Shown one piece after another: positions 24,621 through 33,042 of a stretch of 45,772 nt of DNA. Under the pieces are notes generated by a model that saw only the letters and a program-made list of their open reading frames with translations, did not search any database and was not told the origin of the DNA. Origin of the DNA: Sulfurimonas sp. (GTDB taxonomy: Bacteria > Campylobacterota > Campylobacteria > Campylobacterales > Sulfurimonadaceae); contig JAKISR010000012.1 of NCBI GenBank assembly GCA_021648465.1, positions 1 to 45,772 of the forward strand. The letters are read 5' to 3'. Within the stretch, counting starts at the first letter, position 1. The number at the start of each line of letters is the position of its first letter. The position numbers and the translations under genes were made by a program.

Positions 24621-25726
24621 TTTACAATTCCATAAATATTTAAGTTATCTAATTTATCTTTAACTTTATTATGATAACAATCATTCATTGCTAGAAAAAT
24701 ATCATTTATCTCTGTATAGTCAGATTTAAAATCTATAAAATTTACAATATTAATAATATTTTTATATTTTTTTCCTTGATATAAAGGATTGTCATCTACT
24801 ATACAGCATATATTATCAACTTTTAAGATTTTCATCCCTATTAAATAATCAAGGATTAAACCTTGTCCATAAATTGATATTTTATCATTTTTTATAGATG
24901 ATGCACCACCTATAGCATTCTCTAAATATTCAACTGCTGATTCTATGGTTTTTCCAGAATTTATTTTAGAATAATTCTCTATGCTATTAGAACATTGCAC
25001 AATAAACTGCATTGGAACACTATTTAAAACTTGTTTTTTAATAATTTTAAAACCACATATATTAAATAAATTACTTAATGATTCTTCTGTAAATTTTGAT
25101 AGGTGATCAATTGTTAATAAGTCAGATTTATTATTTTTAAAATTAGGTACTTCAATTAATAAAAAAGATTCTTTTGTCATAATATTTTTTATATCTAATA
25201 AAAACTCTTTTGGATTTGGAACATGCTCTAAGACACCAATTAAACTTAAATAATTAAATGATTTAGAAAAGTTAGAAGAAACAAAGAACTCATTATAACT
25301 ATTTATTAAAAACTCTTTTTCTTTTAATTTTTCAAAAGATTGACTTGGCTCTAAAGCATATATATCTAAATTATTGAATTTATTATGTATGGTTTGTACA
25401 AAGTTACCTTTACCTCCACCTATATCAAAAAAAGTATTTAACTTTGAATTATCAATCACTTCAGAATAAAAATTGGCTAGTTGTCCACTGTATTTCTCGT
25501 CATTTAAGGTAGGTTCAACATCCCCATCAAGTAAAAAAACATAATCTTCATTATAAAACTTCTCATAATCTACTCTTTTGTCTATATCGATAAAAATATA
25601 TCCACAATCTACACAGTAAGAATGTGATAAAGGAGTATTAATTACTCTATTATCAGATGATACTGATTTGCTTATTTTAAATTCAATATTTTTAGTATTT
25701 CCATTACATACCACACAATTATTCAT
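24617..25726 (-). CDS. zinc-motif C-methyltransferase-like protein (Methyltransf_13/14 architecture)
   Basis: The 369-residue protein begins with a zinc-ribbon-like CVVC...CVDCGY region (residues about 4-40). A SAM-binding domain follows (FFDIGGGKGNFVQ near 117; LIGVLEHVPNP near 158), and then a C-terminal Rossmann-like domain (ISIYGQGLILDYLIG near 280). This is the layout of sugar C-methyltransferases such as TylC3/NovU, although other substrates are possible. I choose ATG 25726, not 25735, because the same ATG overlaps the duplicated asnB tail just as the inserted gene's ATG overlaps the intact asnB stop, so this is probably the ancestral junction. Confidence 0.8.
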   Translation of the reverse strand: MNNCVVCNGNTKNIEFKISKSVSSDNRVINTPLSHSYCVDCGYIFIDIDKRVDYEKFYNEDYVFLLDGDVEPTLNDEKYSGQLANFYSEVIDNSKLNTFFDIGGGKGNFVQTIHNKFNNLDIYALEPSQSFEKLKEKEFLINSYNEFFVSSNFSKSFNYLSLIGVLEHVPNPKEFLLDIKNIMTKESFLLIEVPNFKNNKSDLLTIDHLSKFTEESLSNLFNICGFKIIKKQVLNSVPMQFIVQCSNSIENYSKINSGKTIESAVEYLENAIGGASSIKNDKISIYGQGLILDYLIGMKILKVDNICCIVDDNPLYQGKKYKNIINIVNFIDFKSDYTEINDIFLAMNDCYHNKVKDKLDNLNIYGIVK

Positions 25727-25782
25727 AAATATCATTCCATTCTTCCAAATTTAAAAGACTCCATATAAAAAGTTTTCTATTT
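25719..25782 (-). pseudogene. orphan copy of the asnB 3' end (direct repeat B)
   Basis: On the minus strand this 64-nt segment reads as an amidotransferase C-terminus: NRKLFIWSLLNLEEWND, then IYE and a stop. It is a near duplicate of the last codons of the amidotransferase gene 1.4 kb away (NRRLFIWSLLNFEEWNN, then IYG and a stop). I count 57 of 64 identical bases; three changes are silent and four give similar or tolerated residues. No asnB body precedes it; the stop of the AlbA_2 gene lies at its edge. It therefore looks like the displaced original tail of asnB. Confidence 0.9.
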
Positions 25783-27129
25783 AACAATATATCCTCCAGT
25801 TTTAGGACTACCATTAAATTCTATTTTATCTTGTTCTTTTAATTCTTTAATATATCTTTCTACTGTTCTCTGTGTTATCTCTGGATAGCTTTTTGAAATA
25901 ATATTTGCTTTTGTAGGTTGATTTTCTTTTATAAACTGATATATTTCATTTACTCCGACATTTACTCCGACATTTACTCCGACATTACTAGTGCTTAATT
26001 TCTCTTTATATACAATTACTCTAAATCCATGAACAAACTCTTCAAATTTAGGTTCTATAATACCATGTATTTCACATTCATTTTTTATTCTTTTTATCCC
26101 TGAACCATACTGTTCTATGATGCCAGCTTCTTTAAATGCTCTTGCTATCGCTCGATTTCTTGTTCTAGAAGAATAGTCATTATTATTTAATTTTTCTATG
26201 GTTATATCATCATACAGTTTTCCTGGATTGAAAAACTCCATTCTATCATCAAATATTTTAATGATAGAATTGCCACTACCCCTATAATCACGATGAACAA
26301 TCATATTTATCACTATTTCTCTTATTGCTTCGAGTGGATAATCGTATTTTTCTTCCCTTTGAGGATTTCCAGTTATGATATACTCAATCATAAAATGTTT
26401 TTTTAAGAACTCAATAGCCGTATCAATTTGACTTAAAATATCTGTATTTATGTCTATATTATCTATAATCTTTGTAGGACTTTTAAATCTACCTATTTGA
26501 AATGCAGTTAAAACTGAGTTATTGGAAGTAAAAAGTAAATAAGCACCAAATGTTAACTTTTCATCTTTTAAAAGTTCATATTTTCTTAAAATCGTCATAG
26601 GGTCATCTGTGAAGTTTTTATCTTGAAATTTTTCTATTTTTCTGATAAATTTATCTATATTTTCTTGAGAAATATCACTAAAACTATGTCTATCATCTAC
26701 ATAGTAATCCCAGCTAGAATTTATAGTTTTAAAATGTTCATTTGATATCTCATCTAAACTCATAATATGATTTGAGTTTTTTACTCTTTTATAGTATCTA
26801 TTTTTATATGCAATTGGTTTTAGTGGATACTCTTTTATGTCTATGATAAGTATTAGTTTTGATCGTATTTCATACTCATCTATATCTACTATGATATTTG
26901 GTTGTGTATTTTGTTTTATTGTATTTATATAGTTTTGAATAGTTTCATTTGATATATTTACTCCAATAATTTTAGAATCATCATCTACACCAATAAAAAT
27001 TTTTCCACCTTTAGCATTTGAAAAAGATACTACAGACTCTATAACTTCTTTTTGAAAAGATAGTTTAAACTCTACAAAACTATTTTCACCATTTTCTAAA
27101 ATAGTTAAAATATTAGTATTCTTATCCAT
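25777..27129 (-). CDS. AlbA_2 (Schlafen-like) DNA-binding / GHKL-ATPase-like protein, probable insertion
   Basis: This 450-residue protein has an N-terminal AlbA_2 domain (SFVEFKLSF near 17; FSNAKGGKIFIGVDD near 36) and a middle linker. A C-terminal HATPase_c_4-type region follows (EAIREIVINMIVHRDY near 260; RNRAIARAFKEAGIIEQYGSG near 315). A 12-nt triple repeat encodes NVGV units near residue 392, and a winged-helix end contains TQRTVERYIKELKEQ. The group (COG2865) is often annotated as a transcriptional regulator or RecG-like protein, with unclear function. ATG 27129 lies inside the final asnB codons, and the stop lies in a duplicate of those codons. The gene is thus exactly bounded by the repeats and seems foreign to the glycan pathway. 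Confidence 0.85.
   Translation of the reverse strand: MDKNTNILTILENGENSFVEFKLSFQKEVIESVVSFSNAKGGKIFIGVDDDSKIIGVNISNETIQNYINTIKQNTQPNIIVDIDEYEIRSKLILIIDIKEYPLKPIAYKNRYYKRVKNSNHIMSLDEISNEHFKTINSSWDYYVDDRHSFSDISQENIDKFIRKIEKFQDKNFTDDPMTILRKYELLKDEKLTFGAYLLFTSNNSVLTAFQIGRFKSPTKIIDNIDINTDILSQIDTAIEFLKKHFMIEYIITGNPQREEKYDYPLEAIREIVINMIVHRDYRGSGNSIIKIFDDRMEFFNPGKLYDDITIEKLNNNDYSSRTRNRAIARAFKEAGIIEQYGSGIKRIKNECEIHGIIEPKFEEFVHGFRVIVYKEKLSTSNVGVNVGVNVGVNEIYQFIKENQPTKANIISKSYPEITQRTVERYIKELKEQDKIEFNGSPKTGGYIVK
25949..25984. repeat. 12-nt tandem repeat x3 in the AlbA_2 gene
   Basis: Three perfect copies of TTTACTCCGACA encode repeated NVGV tetrapeptides between the ATPase-like region and the winged helix. 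Similar VGVN-type linkers are common in this protein family. Copy number changes would not shift the frame. Confidence 0.95.
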
Positions 27130-27185
27130 AAATATTATTCCACTCTTCAAAGTTTAAAAGACTCCATATAAATAGTCTTCTATTT
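27122..27185. repeat. direct repeat A at the asnB 3' end, partner of 25719-25782
   Basis: These 64 nt are the last 21 codons and stop of the amidotransferase gene and contain the start codon of the AlbA_2 gene (27129-27127). They match 25719-25782 at 57 of 64 positions in the same orientation, with no gaps. The distance between copies is 1,403 nt, just enough for the one intervening gene. Confidence 0.92.
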
Positions 27186-29122
27186 TGTTCTCCATTTAAA
27201 TGCTCATTTATAAGCTTTTGTGTTGAAATTCTATCCATATATTTATATATATTTGCATCATCATTTAAAAGTTTAGATTTTACAAACTCTATACTTTCAC
27301 CTTTAAACCAGCTTTGATCAGGTGAACTAAAACCTTGCTTTACAGCTTTGTGTATATCTTCTGGTATATACTTACTCATAGCTTTTCGCAAGATTACTTT
27401 ACCATCATTTGTTTTTTGCATCTTACCTATGTCGTTTTCATTCATTTTGATAACTTTATGCAAATCTCCAAGTTTAAATCTTGCAGGTATTTTTTGTGCA
27501 AAATCTACTAAATCGTTATCAAGAAAAGGTACTCTAGTTTCTAAACTATGAGCCATAGAAAGTTTATCATCAACTACTAGAAGGCCATGTAAAAATGTTT
27601 TTGATTCAAAATATAAAGAATAATTTATATATTCCTCTGGTGAGTGAGTGATCGAATTATTTTTAAATACGTTTGCAAATATATCTTTTGTCCATACATT
27701 CTTAGTATCATTCAGTATTGGAGAAAAAACTTTATTTATATCTTTATTTGGTATCAATCTTTGCCAAAAGCTATAGTATTTATCACTATAATCATTAAAA
27801 TTTTTGTTATTAGTAGCTTTATAGTATCTCCATGGATATCCTGCAAAAAGTTCATCTCCACCTGCCCCACTTAGTACAACTTTTACAAATTTTGATGCCA
27901 GTTTCGCAGCATAATAGTTCGGATAGCTTTGTCCTACTCGTGGCTCTTCAAGATGGTATGCAAAATCATACATGCACCTTTCCATATCTCCACTTTTTAG
28001 TACCATCTCATAATGTTCTGTTTTAAACTTATATGACATATATTCAGCTTTTGCTCTCTCATCAAAACTAAGCTCCATACCACTAGCACTACTAAGATCG
28101 AACCCTACTGTAAATGTTTTTAGATAATCACCAGTTTTTCGAAAGTGATTTGAAGCTATTGCAGTTATAGAACCGCTATCCATTCCACCACTTAAATAAC
28201 TTCCAACAGGTACATCTGATATTAACTGTCTTGTCACTGCTTGTGTAAAGAGTCTATCAAGTTCTTCTATATACTCTCTTTCATCTTTTATTTTTAGAGG
28301 TTCACTAAAATCAAAATCCCAGTATTGAGTTTTTTTTACCTCTTTAGATAAAAGGTCGATCTCAAAATAATGTCCCGCTTCTAGTATCTGTATATCTTTA
28401 TGCAGTGTTTTGTTTGTAAATATATTTTGAAATGTAAAGTACTCAAGTAAAGCTTCTTTATCTACTTCACTATTGTAATCTTTATACTCTAAAATAGATT
28501 TTATTTCACTTGCATATATTAAAGTGTTCTCTTGTGTTATATGATAATAAACTGGCTTGATACCATATCTATCTCGAACTAAATAAAATTTCTTCTTAAA
28601 ATTATCGTAAAGAGAAAAAGTAAACATACCATTGAATTTTTTAATACACTCAATACCCCACTGAATATAAGAGTAGATAATAACTTCTGTGTCTGTATTG
28701 CTTTTAAATCTATGTCCTAGTTTTTCAAGTTCTACTCTCAGGTCTTTAAAATTATATATTTCTCCATTGTAAACAATCCAAATATTTTTGGACAGATCAC
28801 TCATAGGCTGATGTCCCGCATATGATATATCTATAATTGACAATCTCCTATGCCCCATATATAAATCATAGTCATGATTGTTTAATTCTCTTTGAGAAGA
28901 ACTTGATTCTATTACTGGTAACATATCATCAACATTTTTAAATTTATTATCTGTTAAATTTTGGTAAAAAGATACTTTTTTATTGTGCCTTGCTCCTGTA
29001 TGAAAGAAAAGATAACCTGCATCATCAGGACCACGATGAGCTATTTTATCAGCCATATCTTTAGAATAATTGACATTTATTGATGGTTTGCTTAAAGATA
29101 ACGAGCCAACTATTCCACACAT
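27122..29122 (-). CDS. asparagine-synthase-like glutamine amidotransferase (third paralogue)
   Basis: This 666-residue protein starts MCGIVG with the nucleophile Cys at position 2, followed by IAHRGPDDAG, NGEIYNF and the synthetase PP-loop SGGMDSGS and SGAGGDELFAGY. It is about 60 residues longer than its two paralogues. Part of the excess is an insertion at about residues 40-85, between the first glutamine-site motif and MGHRRLSI. I infer that it amidates the carboxyl group of a uronic sugar made by the neighbouring wbpB-wbpD block. Its final 21 codons are duplicated downstream, so the present C-terminus may have been delivered with the inserted AlbA_2 gene. Confidence 0.87.
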   Translation of the reverse strand: MCGIVGSLSLSKPSINVNYSKDMADKIAHRGPDDAGYLFFHTGARHNKKVSFYQNLTDNKFKNVDDMLPVIESSSSQRELNNHDYDLYMGHRRLSIIDISYAGHQPMSDLSKNIWIVYNGEIYNFKDLRVELEKLGHRFKSNTDTEVIIYSYIQWGIECIKKFNGMFTFSLYDNFKKKFYLVRDRYGIKPVYYHITQENTLIYASEIKSILEYKDYNSEVDKEALLEYFTFQNIFTNKTLHKDIQILEAGHYFEIDLLSKEVKKTQYWDFDFSEPLKIKDEREYIEELDRLFTQAVTRQLISDVPVGSYLSGGMDSGSITAIASNHFRKTGDYLKTFTVGFDLSSASGMELSFDERAKAEYMSYKFKTEHYEMVLKSGDMERCMYDFAYHLEEPRVGQSYPNYYAAKLASKFVKVVLSGAGGDELFAGYPWRYYKATNNKNFNDYSDKYYSFWQRLIPNKDINKVFSPILNDTKNVWTKDIFANVFKNNSITHSPEEYINYSLYFESKTFLHGLLVVDDKLSMAHSLETRVPFLDNDLVDFAQKIPARFKLGDLHKVIKMNENDIGKMQKTNDGKVILRKAMSKYIPEDIHKAVKQGFSSPDQSWFKGESIEFVKSKLLNDDANIYKYMDRISTQKLINEHLNGEQNRRLFIWSLLNFEEWNNIYG

Positions 29123-29123
29123 A

Positions 29124-30314
29124 CTATTTTAAAGCCTCTTTAATATTTGAGATAGTATATTCAAACTCTTCATCACTCATACCAGCATATAAAGGTAAAG
29201 CAATTGAAAGTCTATCTGCAGCATAACTCATAAGAAAATCCTCATCTTTAAAACTGTTTTTATCTTTATAATATCCTAAAGTATGAACAGCATGTGTACC
29301 TTGCCTTGTAGCTATTGTGTTTTCCTCTAGTTTTTCCATGAAGATATTTCTTTTTATATTTATTCTATCTATTTGTTCTTTAGTTAGATTACTTATATCT
29401 TCATCATCAGTAAATATACAAACATAAGACTGGAAACCATGTTTATAATTTTCAGGGATATATGGAGTAATGAGCTGTGAAATATTTTTTAAAGCTATAT
29501 TATATTTGCTTGCTACTTCTCTTCTGCCATTCATGATATAATCTTTTTTATTCATTTGACAAACACCTAATGCACCTTGCATATCTGTCATACGATAGTT
29601 ATAACCTCTCATAGTAAAATCAGGAAGAAGTGAACCACCTTTTTCTTTATGTCTTTGAAGATCAGATTTACTTGCTCCATGATCTTTTAGTTGTGATACT
29701 ATCGAAGCGATTGTCTCATCATTTGTAATTAACATACCACCTTCACCAGTACATATTGATTTTCTAGGATGAAAAGAAAAACAACCTACATCTCCAAAGG
29801 TACCACTGTGTTTATCTCCTATCCAGCCATCAAAGCCACAAGCTGAATCTTCAATAATTTTAAGATTATACTTTTTTGCTAACTTCATAATATATGGTAT
29901 ATTTGAGCAAAGTCCAAAAAGATGTACTGGCATAATGGCTTTTATAGAACTGTCATTTTTAATTATCTTTTCTAATTTAGTTTCATCAATATTGAAAGTT
30001 TTTAAATCTATATCACAAAAAACTACCTCAGCACCAGTGTATTCCACTGAATTTGCACTAGCTACATAGGTAAAAGAAGGTACAATAACTTTATCTCCTT
30101 TTGTTATTCCCATAGCTTCAAGACCAAGATGTAGTGCAGTTGTACAACTTGTAGTTGCATGAGAATATTTTGCACCTGTAAACTTACTAAACATATCTTG
30201 AAATTTTGCTACATTTGGACCTTGAACCACCCAACCACTCTCAAGAGGTTTAATTATAGCTTCTTCTTCTTCTTTTCCAAATATTGTTTTTGTTATAGGT
30301 ATATTCATCTTCAT
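29124..30314 (-). CDS. DegT/DnrJ/EryC1/StrS PLP-dependent sugar aminotransferase
   Basis: The 396-residue enzyme places an amino group on a keto-sugar nucleotide using glutamate and PLP. Family landmarks are SYTVASANS-like FTYVASANSVEY near residue 82, the Asp of IIEDSACGFDG near 155, and the Schiff-base Lys in CFSFHPRKSICTGEGG near 180. GYNYRMTDMQGALG near 238 completes the set. The start ATG 30314 follows AGAGG by seven bases. In this cluster it is the natural candidate for the transamination between WbpB and WbpD (the WbpE role), though its sequence is closer to the general perosamine/arabinose-type branch than to WbpE itself. It lies two genes away from wbpD. Confidence 0.88.
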   Translation of the reverse strand: MKMNIPITKTIFGKEEEEAIIKPLESGWVVQGPNVAKFQDMFSKFTGAKYSHATTSCTTALHLGLEAMGITKGDKVIVPSFTYVASANSVEYTGAEVVFCDIDLKTFNIDETKLEKIIKNDSSIKAIMPVHLFGLCSNIPYIMKLAKKYNLKIIEDSACGFDGWIGDKHSGTFGDVGCFSFHPRKSICTGEGGMLITNDETIASIVSQLKDHGASKSDLQRHKEKGGSLLPDFTMRGYNYRMTDMQGALGVCQMNKKDYIMNGRREVASKYNIALKNISQLITPYIPENYKHGFQSYVCIFTDDEDISNLTKEQIDRINIKRNIFMEKLEENTIATRQGTHAVHTLGYYKDKNSFKDEDFLMSYAADRLSIALPLYAGMSDEEFEYTISNIKEALK

Positions 30315-30317
30315 ATA

Positions 30318-31301
30318 TTAACCTCTTATACCTTGTGTTTCTCTCCAATAAATCAATGCTTGTAATCCTTCTTCTAAAGAATATTTATATTTAAATCCCA
30401 ACTCATTTTCTGCTTTTTCTTTTGAACCAATTCTATTTTGAACAAGCTGTCTTGCGTCATCTTCACTATATGGAACATATTTTACTTTTAAATCAGATTT
30501 AGTTAAACTCAACATTGTGTCACACAACTCTTTTATAGTTGTTTGTATCTCAGTACCAACATTATAATATCCAAGTTTTACATCTGAGTTAGCTGCGGCA
30601 ATATTACATCTAGCTATATCTTCTACATATATAAAATCATAAGCTTGTGAACCATCCCCGTTTACCATAGGTGCTTCATTTTTATCTATTTTATTTAACA
30701 CTATTGGAACAACTCCACTATATACAGCATGTTGGTCCTGTCCTGGTCCATAAACATTCATATACCGAAGACCTACTATTTCTAAACCATATCTATCGTT
30801 ATATGCTGTACACATGGCTTCACCTGCAATTTTTGTTGCACCATAAAAATTTTTATTGTTAAAAGGATGGTCTTCTGTCATTGGTACTTGTAGAGCATCT
30901 CCATATACTGAAGCAGATGAACTATATATAAGTTTTTTTACTTTATGTTTCACACATGCTTCAAGTACGTTAAAAGTTCCTGCTATATTCACATCAAAAG
31001 CAGTTCTTGGGAAATCTTTACAATGAAGTAACCACATTGCAGCTAGATGAAATACATAATCTACACCTTCCATAGCTTTATCAAGTATATCTATCTCTCG
31101 TATATCTCCACCAGAAGGAAAGATAGAACATTTTTCATTTTTTAAACTATCTTCAAGATTTTCCATCTTTCCACGAGTAAAATTATCATAGATTATCACT
31201 TCTTTAACATTTTGCTTTAATAGTTCACTCACTACAAAGCCACCGATAAAACCAGCAGCACCTATTACTAACACTTTCGCACTATCTAATTTACTTGACA
31301 T
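30318..31301 (-). CDS. NAD-dependent UDP-sugar epimerase (extended SDR)
   Basis: This 327-residue protein shows VIGAAGFIGGFV near residue 12, YSSSASVYGDA near 123, catalytic FYGATK near 149, RYMNVYGPGQDQHAVYSG near 174 and YDFIYVEDIARC near 220. It resembles UDP-hexose 4-epimerases acting on N-acetylated or uronic sugars. In Bordetella, the SDR WbmG epimerises a 2,3-diacetamido uronic acid at C4. The same job here would convert the WbpB/WbpD product to the galacto form, but this is inference from neighbours. It abuts the lhgO-like gene with no gap. Confidence 0.82.
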   Translation of the reverse strand: MSSKLDSAKVLVIGAAGFIGGFVVSELLKQNVKEVIIYDNFTRGKMENLEDSLKNEKCSIFPSGGDIREIDILDKAMEGVDYVFHLAAMWLLHCKDFPRTAFDVNIAGTFNVLEACVKHKVKKLIYSSSASVYGDALQVPMTEDHPFNNKNFYGATKIAGEAMCTAYNDRYGLEIVGLRYMNVYGPGQDQHAVYSGVVPIVLNKIDKNEAPMVNGDGSQAYDFIYVEDIARCNIAAANSDVKLGYYNVGTEIQTTIKELCDTMLSLTKSDLKVKYVPYSEDDARQLVQNRIGSKEKAENELGFKYKYSLEEGLQALIYWRETQGIRG

Positions 31302-32468
31302 CTATTTCCCTTTGTTTTTATCTATTTCATCTATTACATATTTTGCAAAAGCAAACGAACATGTAAAAGCAGGACTTACTGCGTTTAATATATGTGTAGA
31401 ATCTTTTGTATGCTCAATTACAAAGTCTTGAATTAACTCATTTGTTTTTGTATTTAAAAGTTGAGCTCTAATCCCTGCAGGTAATGGCTTAAAGTTATTA
31501 CCAATATTCTTTACCATAACTTTTGCTTTTTGTATAAATATTTTATTATTATAATTTTTTATTTCACTCAAGGCTAAACTTCTGAAATTAAATGAATTTA
31601 ATATAAATAGTTTAGCTCCATAGTATAATATTTCTAGCATTTCAGATAGATTAAAGTTATCAAAACCTTTATAGTTTTCTCTCCAAAAAGCTGGGATTGC
31701 TGTAGGACCTATTTTTATACTACCTTCAACAGTAATAGTATAATGAACTCCAAGAAATGGGTTTGATAAATTTGGCACTGGATAAATATTGGTTTTTATA
31801 TCTGTTTTATTCTCTAAATATTTTAAATATATACCTTTAAAAGGAAGCATTGTATAATTTTGTGCAAGTCCAAATTGTTTAGCAATCTTATCAGCATAAG
31901 CTCCTGCTGAATTAATCAAATAATTATATTTTAAATCACAATTTTTAAATGTAGTATTAAAGAAAAAATCTACTCCATTATCTTTTAATATATCTTTTAA
32001 TTTAAAACAAACTTCTATAGGATCAATACTCGCAGTTGTTGGGGAATAAAGTGCTTTTTTATATGTTTTTATATTTGGATCAATTTTTTCAACTTCATCT
32101 TCATTTATAATAAATGTTTCAACACCATTAACTTCTGCTCTTTTTTGAAGTTCATAAATCCCTTCTAATTCCTCAGCATCTTTAACTACTACTATCTTTT
32201 TTGTTTCGTTTATAAAAATATCATTATCTTTACAAAACTGTTTCATTAATTTATTGCCATTAACAGTAAGTTTAGCTTTTAAACTGTCTGCACTATAATA
32301 AAATCCAGCATGTAAAACACCACTATTTCTACCACTAGCATGTTTAGCTACATCACTTTCTTTATCTATTATTGCTATACTAATATTTGATTTTTTATTT
32401 ACAAGTTCATAAGCTATAGTCATTCCTATTATTCCAGAACCAACTACTAGATAATCATATTTTTTCAA
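31302..32468 (-). CDS. lhgO: LhgO-like FAD oxidoreductase (L-2-hydroxyglutarate oxidase family)
   Basis: This 388-residue DAO-family flavoprotein has the FAD motif VVGSGIIGMTIAYEL at the N-terminus and HASGRNSGVLHAGFYY near residue 43. LINSAGAYADKIA near 185 and the flavin-contacting end LNAVSPAFTCSFAFAKYV are also present. The second motif is characteristic of L-2-hydroxyglutarate oxidases/dehydrogenases. It lies between wbpD and the epimerase with 4-nt or zero spacing. WbpB-type enzymes are reported to regenerate NAD with 2-oxoglutarate, giving 2-hydroxyglutarate. I infer this protein recycles that by-product to 2-oxoglutarate. Electron acceptor unknown. Confidence 0.8.
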   Translation of the reverse strand: MKKYDYLVVGSGIIGMTIAYELVNKKSNISIAIIDKESDVAKHASGRNSGVLHAGFYYSADSLKAKLTVNGNKLMKQFCKDNDIFINETKKIVVVKDAEELEGIYELQKRAEVNGVETFIINEDEVEKIDPNIKTYKKALYSPTTASIDPIEVCFKLKDILKDNGVDFFFNTTFKNCDLKYNYLINSAGAYADKIAKQFGLAQNYTMLPFKGIYLKYLENKTDIKTNIYPVPNLSNPFLGVHYTITVEGSIKIGPTAIPAFWRENYKGFDNFNLSEMLEILYYGAKLFILNSFNFRSLALSEIKNYNNKIFIQKAKVMVKNIGNNFKPLPAGIRAQLLNTKTNELIQDFVIEHTKDSTHILNAVSPAFTCSFAFAKYVIDEIDKNKGK

Positions 32469-33040
32469 TTTATAACTTCTACTCTTTCGTCTATGACTTT
32501 ATATTTGCTACCATCATAACTATCTATTGCAACTTCATTACTATTAAACACCAAAGTATTTCCAGCTTTACTGACCCAGCCTATTTGTTTTGCTGGTACT
32601 CCTACAACTAAGGCATATGGTTTTACATCTACATTAATAACTGCTCCTGCACCAATAAGAGCATACTCTCCAATAGTTATACCACATAAAATAGTTGCAT
32701 TTGCACCAACTGTACATCCTTTTTTTAATAATGTTTTTTTAAACTCCTCTTTTCTAACTATAAAAGCTCTTGGGTTTATAACATTTGTAAAAACCATTGA
32801 TGGACCTAAAAAAACATCATCTTCTATTTTTACACCTTCATATATTGAAATATTATTTTGTACTTTTATTCCATCTCCTAATTTTACATTTGGACCTACA
32901 ACACAATTTTGACCAAATGAACATCTCTTACCAATTTTACTGCCTGATAATATATGTGAAAAGTGCCATATCTTAGTATCATCGCCTATAACTACATTTT
33001 CATCTACGTAAGATGATTTATGGGCAAAAAATTTAGCCAT
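32465..33040 (-). CDS. wbpD: WbpD-like UDP-amino-uronic acid N-acetyltransferase
   Basis: The 191-residue protein is a left-handed beta-helix acyltransferase with repeating hexapeptides (VVIGDDTKIWHFSHI, GKRCSFGQNCVVG, VGANATILCGITIG). It matches the WbpD/WlbB family, including VFTNVINPRAF and VVGVPAKQIGWVSKAG. The reaction adds acetyl from acetyl-CoA to the 3-amino group of UDP-2-acetamido-3-amino-glucuronic acid. It forms trimers in known homologues. It follows wbpB by two bases, the partner expected from Pseudomonas and Bordetella pathways. Confidence 0.9.
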   Translation of the reverse strand: MAKFFAHKSSYVDENVVIGDDTKIWHFSHILSGSKIGKRCSFGQNCVVGPNVKLGDGIKVQNNISIYEGVKIEDDVFLGPSMVFTNVINPRAFIVRKEEFKKTLLKKGCTVGANATILCGITIGEYALIGAGAVINVDVKPYALVVGVPAKQIGWVSKAGNTLVFNSNEVAIDSYDGSKYKVIDERVEVIN

Positions 33041-33042
33041 AC

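Noticed and set aside
25727..25735. Upstream ATG at 25735 for the zinc-motif methyltransferase
   Set aside because: The ATG at 25726 reproduces the stop/start overlap seen at the other copy of the asnB tail, and the extra three residues add nothing recognisable.
25949..25984. Short tandem repeats as a possible CRISPR array (also 3130-3171)
   Set aside because: Units are 12 and 6 nt, with no spacers, and both lie in frame inside coding genes.
29124..30314. Naming the aminotransferase wbpE
   Set aside because: The role fits, but the sequence is only generally DegT-like and it is not adjacent to wbpD, so the symbol was withheld.
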